Shown here piece by piece: positions 21,006 to 31,886 of a DNA stretch of 64,000 nt; the first letter of the stretch is position 1; each line of letters starts with the position of its first letter. Source of the DNA: Cystobasidiopsis lactophilus (lineage: Eukaryota; Basidiomycota; Agaricostilbomycetes; Agaricostilbales; Chionosphaeraceae); assembly GCA_001599975.1 (NCBI GenBank), contig BCIO01000008.1:62001-126000 (forward strand), in the 5' to 3' direction. The notes beneath the pieces were generated by a model that saw only the letters and a program-made list of their open reading frames with translations, ran no database searches and was not told the DNA's origin. A program made the translations under genes and the position numbers.

Positions 21006-22270
21006 ACCTTTTGGGCAAAAGGTGCGTTCGAGAGCTCACCTTAGCACTCTCGTTTGGGGGTGTGCTTAGGACAGTCGAACGTCCAGCGCGGTACAATCGG
21101 CTCCCCTTTCCAGAAAAGAACGACTTTACGACGAACCCACACCTTTTTTCGCCAAGTTTCACCACCCGCCCACCCACCACCACCACCCACCAGCGCTTTT
21201 CCCGCCCTTGGCCAAGAAAGAGGGGCTCTGGGTGGTTCGGCACTCTTCAAGTGATGTGTATAAGAAACGAAACAGCAGGCCCTCTTCAAGCGAACTACAC
21301 GGACAATGGGCGTGGAGGATGGGTGTTTGTAGAACGCCACCACCTTTTTGCACAGACGACCTCTCTGAGGCTCTCCATCGTCTCCCATTGGGAGGCACTA
21401 TTAGTCCTTGAGCGGCCCCCCAGATCCAGAACCACTAGAGGTGAGACTGTGCCCAGGCTGCCAATTGAGCGGCAAGCAGCTTGGAGCTTGACGTCCACGG
21501 CTTGATCTGACCCGCCGCTTGATCTTGCCTATTGCTCAGCTGGAGCTGTTTTTGATACGAGTTTAAGAGTGAGAAGGCAAGAGCGCGCTCAAGCTCTGAT
21601 TCCGCGATGCTCGCTCCCGATTTGAGTCCCAAGTTCACTGCTTTCAAAAGCGCGCCTGGCAGCCACGTCCGAGGGCCAGACTCGCGAGCTTGCGCACATG
21701 GTTGATTCTTGGCAGCTCGCAGAAGGCATCCGTCGGCCAGTGTCATGGTGATGTCCCATTGTCCCATCTCGATGCCCACCGGCCCGGGCCACAGCAAGCC
21801 TTCGGATTGCACGACTGGATCCTTGCCCGCTGTACGGAATGTTCTCTGAGCTGCGAAGTTACAATTCCTGGCCGCGGAACGGCCTGTGGCCTGTCAAGAA
21901 TGCCATCCCGCGGGTCTGCCGTCGACGACTTCTCCTCGAGACCTCCTCGGGAACTCTGCGCCGTTTCAACCAGTTTTTACAGGTCTTGGCACATGCAGAG
22001 CTCTGTGCATTCCTTTACAACTAGCGGTCTGCTTTGAAGAAGTTCAAAAATGCTCCCCCCGAGATTTGGTTCGGTTCGCCGTTTGCTAGAGTTATGGAAG
22101 GCAACCCTTCTCTTCGAAGTCCTCTTCCTGTTCGCGTTTCAAAATGCATCCGCGGCGTTTCGATTCGCAAATGCCAAGGATGGTCAGGTGGCCATCAGGG
22201 GGCTGCCTATATAAACCGCTCGCTCTTGACCTTCGTTCGCCAATTGATCCGTTTTCCTGACCACGTCGGC
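21006..22270. other. Intergenic region with one possible minus-strand exon
   Basis: Most of it shows no gene. The minus-strand frame 21435-21812 gives a plausible helical stretch (LPGALLKAVNLGLKSGASIA, SLLNSYQKQLQLSNRQDQAA), extendable upstream by AGKDPVVQSEGLLWPGPVGI. No family, start or splice partners could be fixed, so it may be a gene fragment. A TATATAAA near 22206-22213 probably belongs to the gene at 22271. Confidence 0.3.
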
Positions 22271-24680
22271 ATGGCTGCTATCTCTCCCGAAAAATGGATA
22301 TCAGACACGCGTGCTATCGACCAGAGGCTTCATTTAGACGATGGACGCTTGTTTGTGGACCATCGCAAGGGTAAGAGGTCTCGTGAACCCAACCCTTCCG
22401 CCCCAGCTCACTCGTGCCTCAGATCACTGCATGAAAGTCGAAACCGAGGCTACGCGCATTCCTGGTCTCGCAGGCGTGGCTGAAGAGATCACAGTCTACG
22501 TCCTGGCGCAAAGTTACCACCCTTCGATTCCCGAAAGATTACAAGAGGATGTTGCCTTGCTCGATCAGCGTCAGTTTGCACTCATCGGCGGAGGTAGGTG
22601 ACCCCTCTCCTTTCAGATGTACCACCTTTAACAACGTCTCTCATTAGGCACGCAGCACTATCCAGGAACCTTGACAGAGCCAATGCAGCTGTACATTGCC
22701 ATGCCTCCGGGCATTCACCCCTTGCAGAAGGTCGCCGACTTTCTTAAAGAGGATGGCGTCAGAAAGGAGTACAAGCACCTCATGACTATCCAAGAGTGCT
22801 TGAATACTGCCCTGGTCAAGCTGCAACACCCTCACCGACGAACGCGCCTCAATGTATATCTCTCAGCACTTTGCACTGCAACTGAGCCGTCTGTTATTGC
22901 AGTCGTGGATTTTCTGCGGGCCCGGACTGAGGACAGGTTATTGAATCATGTCTGCCTATGTACGTCTGGCTTTACCTTGGTTGAGAAGCGACGAACGGCT
23001 AATATCGTTTGCCTTAGACTTGCCGCATCATCTCGCTGTGCATTTCTATCAGGCCAACGACTGCCCTGCCCGTGAATTCGTTTTAGCCAAAACGGCAGCC
23101 ACAACCAAAGTTCTCATGTCTTGTTCCAGTTCTCAAGCCAACTGTCTTGGCGCTTGGTGTTAATTCAGCTCCAGACAATCGGTTTCCGCGGCCAACCCCC
23201 CTCAACCGCAGTCACCCTCATGCTGCTGTCGAAAAACTGGCGGATCGAGTGGTCTGTGCCTGGACTGACGAGGACATGGGCCACGCGTAAGAATGTGCTG
23301 CTGGTGTAGTTGATTCGGGGTGCTGAACGCTGTACAGTCTGCTCTTGCAGGCGGACCATGCGATTCGCCAAAGTTTGGCGGCACTTAAGAACGAAGACGC
23401 AAGCAGGCCCTGGAACGAGCTGGCGGGTACGTTTTTGTTGATGTGCATCATACAAGGCTTAACGTCGGCCAAAGGTTTTTACACGCGGATTTCGGACTGC
23501 ATGGACGCCGAAGCGACAAGAGACTGGCAGGAACTACACAACTCGACTGGCCCGCGATTCAGTCCGCCAGAACCGCCGACGATTGGAACGATGCTGTTGG
23601 TGGTTCCTCGCGGCCTCTGCGCTGCGTACATCAGCAGGCACGAGAACCAACGCCAATACGATGCTTTGCTAGTCAGCCTCATGAAAGCTACCCTGGTCTT
23701 TCATCGCCACACCAGTAAGATACTAGCTCAAGCAAGAACTTTAGTGATACCAGCTCAGAAACCACAACAGACTTGATCGTGGTTGGCGTTTCCGAGAGCT
23801 CGCAAGATGCCCAACTCGTCAGATCGCTGTTTACTGGTTCCAATTCCATCAACTTCCACGAGGACTCTGGATCGCATCCATTTCGGATCGACTCCCTTGC
23901 GGAGTTGCTGGACATTTGTGTTGGGACAAGCCTTCCAACGAAAATGCCACTTGGACATTCTCAAAGCGACTGGACAACGAAGTTACTTGCTGCTCGAACA
24001 AAAAAGAGGTCTGGTATATCAATATTCATTATGGCTGAAGCGGACGACCAAAGCTACCAGACCGGCCGGTTGCCTGGAGCAGTTGCCGCAATCCATAATC
24101 TCATGGGAGAAGCAGCTCGACAAGATACCCAATTCTGCCATCCACCCAGAAATGGGATGTTCCCAGCTGGCATATCGTTGGCATGCATGCGGATCTGTAA
24201 GTGCTGCCTGCCTTTGTTGCTTTGTTGCTTTGCTGTGCGCTCAAGACTCGTGGTCCAGACGCACCCGCATCGTTTTTCCTTCGCGCGGAAAAAACAATTT
24301 CGGCTTGCGCTGCAGTTTTAAAGACAACCAACACCAAACAGCAAGTCAAAGACAAACTTGCAGAGCTGCCCAAAAGCGAGGAGGAGGTTGGATTTGCTCT
24401 TGCAGGTGGGTATCATTTGCTTCCAGAGAGTTTTTATGTTCTGACAGTGTTTCTGTGTGAAGTTGGCAGAGCGGCCAAGTTTGGTCTTCTTGAGGAGCAT
24501 CAAAAGTTCATCCGGCCTTATCCGTTCACTCTGTCCAGGAAAGGAATCGGAGAAGAGCCCGATTGGCCTTTGGAAGAGTACTGGAAGAACTGGAGCTTGC
24601 CGCGGGATCTGTACACTTGGACCAAGGCTGAGGTCGGCTGGATCTGCGGTTGGAACACGGTGCAGGCCGTCATCGTGTGA
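22271..24680 (+). CDS. Intron-rich hypothetical protein
   Basis: Family not recognised. The ATG at 22271 gives MAAISPEKWISDTRAIDQRL and a GTAAGA donor soon follows. Later exons read GLAGVAEEITVYVLAQSYHP, PMQLYIAMPPGIHPLQKVAD, KEYKHLMTIQECLNTALVKL, FLRARTEDRLLNHVCLYLPH, AVEKLADRVVCAWTDEDMGH, DCMDAEATRDWQELHNSTGP, MLLVVPRGLCAAYISRHENQ and a Trp-rich end DWPLEEYWKNWSLPRDLYTW, stopping at 24680. Introns (roughly eight to ten) are 50-70 bases. No signal peptide, membrane span or catalytic motif is evident. It looks like a cytosolic enzyme or a lineage-specific protein. Internal exon edges are approximate. Confidence 0.5.
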
Positions 24681-25263
24681 GTTTTCAGCTGACATGGGCC
24701 CGACTGCCACGGTCTTACCTTCTACAAAGCGCCAGGGGATGGCATCAAATAGAGCGCTGGGGAGAAGCGCAGGAGCCGTGACCTTACTACCTGCCGCCGG
24801 TGGCGAAAAGCCAAGACACTCCGCGCCTGTAACGTAAAGGTTGGGTAAAGCGAAGGCCAGGGGCCACGATAGGGCTGCTTTACCCTCCTTTAGGCACCAA
24901 AGACTCATTTGCATTGCACAAAGCTTCCGTCTGTCTCACGCCATCACATTGCTCAGTTGGCCTGCAAATCTAAGTCGGCGAAACCTTGCTTCGGAAGCGC
25001 TGCTTGATTCATTGAGTCCTTCCACGCAATGGCCTATGGCCGGAGGATTGCAAAGATTAAGGGAAGCAATGGCAAAGGGTATTGACGCTGGAAGCCCGAA
25101 AAGTCTAAGGTTGAAAATTCCCATCGTGATTGAACCGCCATATCCCACACATGTAGAGAGAGAGATAAGATTCGATGCAGGGGTGGTGGTGTGCCCGCTG
25201 TTGGACAAGCACTTTTGAGGTCCCTCCTTTTGAAAGAAGGGTGTCGAAGGTGGGAGGGGCGAT
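24681..25263. other. Convergent intergenic region
   Basis: No gene supported; it lies between two 3' ends. Confidence 0.5.
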
Positions 25264-26951
25264 CTATTTGACCACCTTCTTGACTTGCGCGATGGGCGCG
25301 CCGCGCACCCATTCTCGGACGGTGTCGGCGAAGGAGACCTGCAAACAAACACTCGGCCTGTCAGTACATTGAAAGACTGAAGAGGTCAATAGCAGGGACT
25401 TGCCATGCAGACCTGTACGCGACAGTCAAAAATGATAAGCATCGCCCCTTCATGCTAGATGATAAGACGAGTGCGTACCGTTTGCCAGATGCCCAGACCG
25501 ATGCGGGGAGCCACGCCGCGGTAGAGCGCCTTGACGCCCCCCTCCTTGTAAATGTACATGAAAGTGCTGTGGATCACAACATCAACTACATCAGCCAAGT
25601 GCAAGGCTATATGAAAGCGTGAAGGAACCCACTTGGCGACCGTCAGCTTGGCCGGGCGGTTGGCCGACTGGGTGCCCTTGGCCATGGATTGCATCTGTGG
25701 ATTGTTTCCTCACAATAAGCCGTGTAGGGCTTAGGGTCAAAGTCAGACCCACCTCGACACGAATGACCTGTGCGGACGCTATGGGTGCTCATTCGACGTG
25801 CAGAATGAGTGGGGGCCAACGCACCTCGATAGGCTGGTTCCAGCACCCGAGCGCGCCACCGACGGACGAAGCAGCGACGCGGTCGAGAGCACCGAGCTTG
25901 TCGCCCTCGGCCTTGCCCCTGGCCTGGCGGATGAAAGTCTCGGCGAGCCTGGCGAAGCCCATTCGGGAGCCCCAGTTGGTCATTTGGCGGATTCTGTTCG
26001 CCCGCACTACAAGATCAGCCTGTGGCAAGAGGGTAGGCTATAACAGGAGGGGAGAGGGACGAACGCGACTGCATTGACGCCCTTGTTGATGCCGCGGATG
26101 CCCTCGCGGTTGAAGATGTCCAGGAAGGTGGCGATGGTGCCCGGCGGCTTGACCCCGGACTCGGCCACCTTGTGCCTGGTGATCTCCACCGTCTTCATCG
26201 TCGTGCAGAATCCCACTGTTTGCGGCGTCACGCTTAGAAAAGACGTGCATTGTCTACATGAAAGAGCGAGGACAAACTGGTAGCGTAAGCCTGGGCGACT
26301 CCTCCTCCCATGCCGCCCAGCAAGCCGGCGGTAGCTGGTGAGAGGCCGTTGTTGATGCCCACGTCGGCAATCTCGGCGGCGCAGAACAAGAGGACGGCGC
26401 CCTTGGTGGACGCTTCGATCCAGGCCTGTTGTCGCCCTCGCCAGTCACTCGCCTGCGTCACAGTTGAGCTCAAAACGCACCCATGGAATCCTGCAGTGAT
26501 CATGTGAGTGGTAAGCAAGCAGACGGGAGCAACGGGCAGCACGCACAAGCCTTGGTAGACTGTTTTGGTGGCGAGCCGTTTATAAGTTTGCCGTTTGGAC
26601 AGCAGCCACACTAGACTCACAGCCAAACACGCCGCCTCTGCCCCAAATCGTCCTGAAAGCCTGAGCCATCGTTTGCGCGCTGGCCATCGCCGGGGGAGAG
26701 ATGTGAGCACCCAGGGCAAGGCAAGGGCAAACCGGCAGCAATTACCGGTTGGAAGCCATTTGCGTCTTGGTCACTTCGAGCGGCTGGCCGAGCGTGGACA
26801 CCTCGAACATGTTCATCACAGCGCCCACCAGCAGGTTCTGGTAGTCGATTTTCTGCAGCAAATGTGATGAGCTCCAGCGCCTTTTGCCGTTCGCGCGAGC
26901 ACAGCGCACCTTGCCGGCCTGCACGGTCTGCTCGGCGCTGGCGATTAGCAT
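25264..26951 (-). CDS. YHM2: Mitochondrial citrate/2-oxoglutarate carrier, YHM2 type
   Basis: An inner mitochondrial membrane carrier of the SLC25 family. YHM2 exchanges citrate for 2-oxoglutarate and was first tied to mitochondrial DNA maintenance. The ATG at 26949-26951 gives [14 protein letters not shown], joined to [20 protein letters not shown] and [16 protein letters not shown], the YHM2-specific first repeat with the PxE/D-type motif in the form PLEVTK. Then come [20 protein letters not shown] and [20 protein letters not shown], then [17 protein letters not shown] with [13 protein letters not shown]. The last repeat is [20 protein letters not shown] and IGLGIWQTV, and the tail ends [14 protein letters not shown] and WNQPIEVIRVEMQS are diagnostic of this branch. 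At least eight exons. Exact internal splice sites were not all checked. Confidence 0.88.
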
Positions 26952-27621
26952 TGGCCATCTGTAACAGCAAGCACGAAGCATACAGGAGCCATTTTGAGCG
27001 AGTGGGAGGAAGGCAGGGGGACCGCGGTGTGGGAGCAACAAACGGCCGCACAATTTGGGGCCAAGTTTTGGTGGCGTGGTTCTTGCACCGCGCCGTTGTG
27101 GTTTTGCAACTTCTGGATTGACCTAGATTCATACAATATGATTTGGCATAGCGAGCGAGAGTACGAGGTCGGGCAGCAGCTACAATGGCAACGCGACATA
27201 AAGCGCCTCTGAAATTCCCAATCCTGCGGCAACCCAATTCAGCTCTTGACTGTGCGATATGGATATGCGTGAAGGCGAAGAGCAGAAGTGAGAGGTGAAG
27301 GTCGTCAAGTGCCAAGAAGACGACACTTGAAAATCGCCACTGGCCGACGACAAGTGTAAGTCGCGCCCGTCGGTCTCTTCAAAGGTGTGCTCTGCTTCCG
27401 AAAACAAGCAGAAACAACGTTGGAGCAGCATCGGATTGGTTTCGACGTGGCCAATCGACGGTCTGGCCAGGTCGACGCTCGGATCGTCAATGTCCGAACG
27501 CCGCGACAAATTCGCCACCCCGACTTAAGCCTCGAATCAAGCTGCAGAATGAGCGATAAGCATCGGACATACAGACATAGAACAGTTGACAGGGAGACAG
27601 ACTCACGTTCCAGTAAGATGG
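26952..27621. other. Intergenic region
   Basis: Promoter side of the carrier and 3' side of the F-box gene. Short open frames on both strands show no recognisable protein. Confidence 0.4.
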
Positions 27622-29077
27622 TCACCACGGCCAAAACGAGTCGCACTCTCTCCACAGGGTCGCGCCCCTCGCAGTGCAGGCTCCAAGCAGCCTAGCAGAA
27701 GCCAGCAGCTTCCCCTCTGGCGGGTCCGTCTGAATGGCCAGGTGCCTGAGGTTGGGCAGCCAGTCCTGATCCTCCAAGAACTCGGACAGCAGCCAATTCC
27801 CCTCTTGCCCCTTCAAATCGACCAGTAAGAACCCCAGGCTCTGGAGCGACTTTGGCAAGGCCTGCAAGCCAGTGATCCACTCTTCCAAGTCCAGTTGACC
27901 GAAGGTCCGGATCCGCTGCCTCTCTTGCTCGCACACCAATGACGCCAAATTGGGAAACCGGGAGATGAAGTTGAACGCTGATAAGGGCAAGTTGAATAAC
28001 AAAGGCAGGTGCAGCTTGGTGATGGCGTCAGTCGGAAAGGTGAGGGAAAACTTGTACGGAGGGGCGGCTAAGTGCAAGGCGGTCAGGTTAGGGAGCAGGT
28101 GTTGCACCCCGTCGCTGGCTCTTTCGGCGTGTATACCCGGTTGGAGGCGGAGGTGCGTTACTTGTTCGAACTTGCGCTTGGGGAACTGGAACCACTCGAG
28201 CTGGGGTAGGCAGAGGCAAGTGGTGGAGCTGAACTGGGTGAAAGTCTGAAGGTAGGCCGAGTAGATCTGACGGCTTGAGGAGTTGATAAACTCCATGCGC
28301 CATGATACAGCAAAGCGGCACTTGGCCTGGACCTCAAACAAGAGAGGCTCGATCCAGTCGAAAGGGGCGTCAAAGTTATCCAGCTTGAACACCAAGTGCC
28401 GGACACGCGTGAAATGGTGCAGGAGATGGGCAAATTCGAGGAGAAAGGGCTTCAGGAGAGTGCTCCTTGCTAAGTGAATGCCCAGCTGGAGGATTGAAAC
28501 GTAGTCGACTGGTGAGGATGGGGAAGCAAGCCACTTCGTCAGCCATGCGGCCTGGGGTTCGGACACTGGCAAGTGTAGGTTGAATTCGCGAAAGAAGATG
28601 CCGTAGACGAGAGGACGCAGGCGCTTGCAAAGAAGAGTCCAGTCCAAGCGATCGGGTGAGTGCAAGAAGGCCAGATAGTCAGCTGGAGGCTTAAGAGCTG
28701 CAGCCAAGATGGGGGCGATCACTTCGTCAGGTAGGTCCAGAAAGCTCGTTGGTGGCCTTTTTGAGCCGCTGTCCAAGGTCAGGGACTTGAACGCCAACGA
28801 AGCCGGGTCTGCCACTGCGTCGTTCGGATCTGTCCAAAAGTCCACAGGCATGACACCGGCACCTTTCTCGAGAGCCTTGTTTAAGCGAGTGAAAGGCTTG
28901 AGGGCCAAAGCTAGAGCTGCACCTGCGCCGCTGACTGCCAATGGCGACGCCGCCGACGTGGCAAACTCCTTTGATGACCCCGGACAAGCTGCCACGAGGA
29001 GCTAAAAGCGATTCGACTTCCCGTAGAGTGGTTTTTACACGGGCAATGGCGGAGGCAAGTTGGTGGACGCGGAGCAT
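27622..29077 (-). CDS. F-box-like protein
   Basis: F-box proteins recruit substrates to SCF ubiquitin ligases through Skp1. The motif here is SFLDLPDEVIAPILAAALKP followed by a Trp-containing LDWTLLCKRLRPLVYGIFFR, the usual L-P-D-E-V-I and cluster order. The rest, about 330 residues, is leucine-rich with repeated strand-helix units such as FEQVTHLRLQPGIHAERASD, LLPNLTALHLAAPPYKFSLT and FNFISRFPNLASLVCEQERQ. This resembles the degenerate leucine-rich repeats of basidiomycete F-box families. The main exon ends at 27622. A likely first exon from the ATG at 29075-29077 reads MLRVHQLASAIARVKTTLRE, a short coiled coil often seen before fungal F-boxes; the exact intron is not settled. Confidence 0.72.
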
Positions 29078-29239
29078 GGTCGGAGTGTACGTGGCACTGG
29101 CAGTTCCATCCCACGCCACCGCTTCGGATCCCGCTCTCGCCTTTCTGGGGAATGAACAAGCTATGGAGCCTAGCTGAGGGTAAAGTAGAGAATTGGAATT
29201 GCAACCACTGAATGAGGTGCGTGGCAAAGATGACGGAGA

Positions 29240-30807
29240 CTAGCTCTGCTTCATGACTCCGACAGGAGTACGGTGCTTGTCAACCGCGTCCATCAGCCAG
29301 TGCCGATTGTGATCCTCCCTCGCAGAGTGGCCTGCCAGAGTGAACATAAATCTGTGATGTTCAGATTGCTTCAAGGTGCCGTCTCCATCCTTGTTGCCCA
29401 TCAGTCGACAATGGAGGTCCCAAGCTGTCTTGCCCGGACAGACGACATCGTACCGGCCTTGAACGACTGATGAGACAGTCAACATATGCTAAAGCTCTCA
29501 CAAGGGAAGGACAAACTGGAAGTACGAATGCTTCGCAGGTTGGCCACGTGCTTCTCATCAAGCAGAAATTCCTTTGCCAGACACCGGTCACGACCGTGGA
29601 CGGAATTGTAAAAGTAGTGGCACTCGATTGTCGCATTGGAGACAATCTTCCAATTGCGGACATCGTCCTGCTCTGGTTTAGGTTTGAAGCCGTCATTTTT
29701 ATGTATGCGCTGCATACTAGCCTCTAATGCAGACGCAAGCACCTTACGCGTTTTCGCGTCCGGCACTTCTTCTTGCTTGGGCTGAAAGAGCAGGTGAGCA
29801 TTCATGATGCCGAGGCACGAAGAGACCAACCTTGCCCATCTTGCTAATGGCTGATTCGAATAGGCTCCAGGCGGCAATGGCGTCGTATTTCTCTTGCTTC
29901 TGAAGAGCGGTGAGCTCTTCGTTGGTGTCTATCTAAGGATGCATGCGACGATGATATGCTTCGATCAAGCCACCTTGGTGTTCGTTCTTGGGAATGTGGT
30001 TCTTGTACATCTCGAACCAGTCTGGGAAGAGGCTGGCAGGGTAGTTGTTGTTGTCGAACAGAGCTCTGAGCTCGTTGGGAGTCTGCGTGATGATACCACG
30101 CAGGATCATCGACTCGACGGACTCGGGGTGTAGGCTAGCATACACCAATGCCAACGTGCTGCCCCAAGAGCCGCCCTGTTATCGTTATGAGAAACGGAGT
30201 CCCCAAGCAAGGAGGTAAGACACACAAAGATGTGCCATTTCTCTCCAGAAGGAAGCAGCAGACGCCGGACCGTTTCGCAATCGGCAACCAGATGGTCGGT
30301 TGTGTTGTAGGTCACAGAGGCGAAAGGCGTCGACTGTCCAGTGCCTCGTTGATCTATCAAAAAGATGCGGTGATGGTTTGTGCTGTCACTTTCTTCAGAA
30401 ACGATACCACCGCAGCTAGTTAGTTATTGGAACTCACTCGAACCAACCTGTATCTTCGTCCGTGCTACCTCCTCCTGGGCCACCATGAAGAAAGAGAACT
30501 AATTGGAAACCGTCAGTTGTAGACAATGTAGTCAGAGCCTAGAAAATAGCGGACCCGGCACTCCTTTTCCGTTGCCGAACACTCTAACTGAGATAGTGTG
30601 GTGGCACGGGTGCGGATACTTCTTAGACGGCTTGTATTCGTAATGCTTGCCATTGTGATCTGCAGGGCGGTTGAAAGGGTTCTTTATCTCTTCGCGGTCA
30701 TACTGATCGTTATCGAGCAAGACCTTGCAGTCGTCGGTGACAGTGATTCTGTAGGTGGCAACGTGGGTAGCAGGGACGTTGAGCTTTCTGGGGACGTAGT
30801 CAGCCAT
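29240..30807 (-). CDS. Proline iminopeptidase (alpha/beta hydrolase, peptidase family S33)
   Basis: Removes N-terminal proline from peptides; probably cytosolic. From the ATG at 30805-30807 (MADYVPRKLNVPATHVATYR) the N-terminal beta region is followed by LVLFLHGGPGGG, the HGGPG oxyanion motif. After an intron come IFLIDQRGTGQSTP and the nucleophile elbow GSWGSTLALVYASLHPESVE (G-x-S-x-G form), then LRGIITQTPNELRALFDNNN. The cap and C-terminus give NEELTALQKQEKYDAIAAWS, ECHYFYNSVHGRDRCLAKEF and the last exon with GHSAREDHNRHWLMDAVDKH, which carries the His of the triad. The stop is at 29240. Length of about 450 residues fits fungal members. An upstream in-frame extension to 30897 exists, but the inner ATG is favoured. 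Confidence 0.88.
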
Positions 30808-31886
30808 CTTTGAGGGCACTGGCTCTGGAGGGGTGAGGAGTCCGTGGTTCAGAGAAAAGAGAGAGGTGCAAAGGTCCCAATTTCCAAGACAAAGCAAAGA
30901 AGGGGATTCTCCGTGCAGACAACGGGGCGTGAGATTTTGTCAAAGCTTTTAAAGGAGGGATGCATGTGCAGCTTGAGGCCCTTGCGGTCAACCTTCCAGG
31001 GGCACCCAACATCGATTCGTCGCCAAAGGCCTCCCGAAAATCAAGCCCAGCACAAAGGGGCGTCGAGAAGTTGTCAAGAACAGACTGTACGTGGAAGCGA
31101 ACAGATGCCTGTACCTGGACGACAGGGGCGAGGCGTGAGGTCTCGACGGACAAGACCTCGACGTCCGCACAGTTTCAGAACACGGGAGAGAATACGTTCG
31201 CCCCTAGGGAGTTGGGGCAGGCCCAAGTCGCAAGAAATTCATGATTCAAAGCTGAAATAGGGCCAGGTGCGTCCTTCATGAAGCATTAAGGCTGTCGACC
31301 GCGGGAGATGAAGAGTCGGTGCTTTCTAGATCCAACCTGTAGACGGGACCCATCTGTCTCCTCCCCGATAACCCTGGAAAAGGAATTCGAAGAGATCCAA
31401 GCCCAAAGCCATGACCAGTTGTGAGCTTGTGAGACAAGTTCAATCCTGGGAAAAGAGAGCCTAGGGAATTGGACAATCAACAGGCGATTGAGCTTCCAGA
31501 TCAGCAGGCAGACAGAGCCCGGAAAAGGCAGCGAAGGCAGGCATTTCGAAAGACTTCAGGCAATCGTTTTCACAGAGCTGATGGACGTTGTGAGTGGAAA
31601 AGAGCACTGACGACTTCAACGTTCTCCGCGCTCCGGTGGGATTTCTGAGAAACTTGTGGCTTAGAGGAGCGCCCAATACAATTGGACAATGCAAGAGAAT
31701 TGTGTGTGAAAATGCGAAGGATGGTATCTAGAATGAAGGGGGAGTGTCCTGTATAAACGAATGCTTGTCCACGACCAAAAAAGGCCCAGCCAGCCCAGGA
31801 ACAGTCTAGACCCAAAAAGGAACAACTACTCTTGGAGAAAGACCGAAGGCGACCAACAATGCCGAAAGCCTAACAGAAGGCAGGAA
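30808..31886. other. Intergenic region
   Basis: About 1.1 kb between the iminopeptidase start and the 3' end of the next gene. Several short open frames on both strands, none recognisable. I see nothing further in it. Confidence 0.4.

Noticed and set aside
20843-21505. Long plus-strand frame continuing past TVP23
   Set aside because: An intron with a CCACAG acceptor gives the short family-typical end VFS; the downstream frame has no recognisable content.
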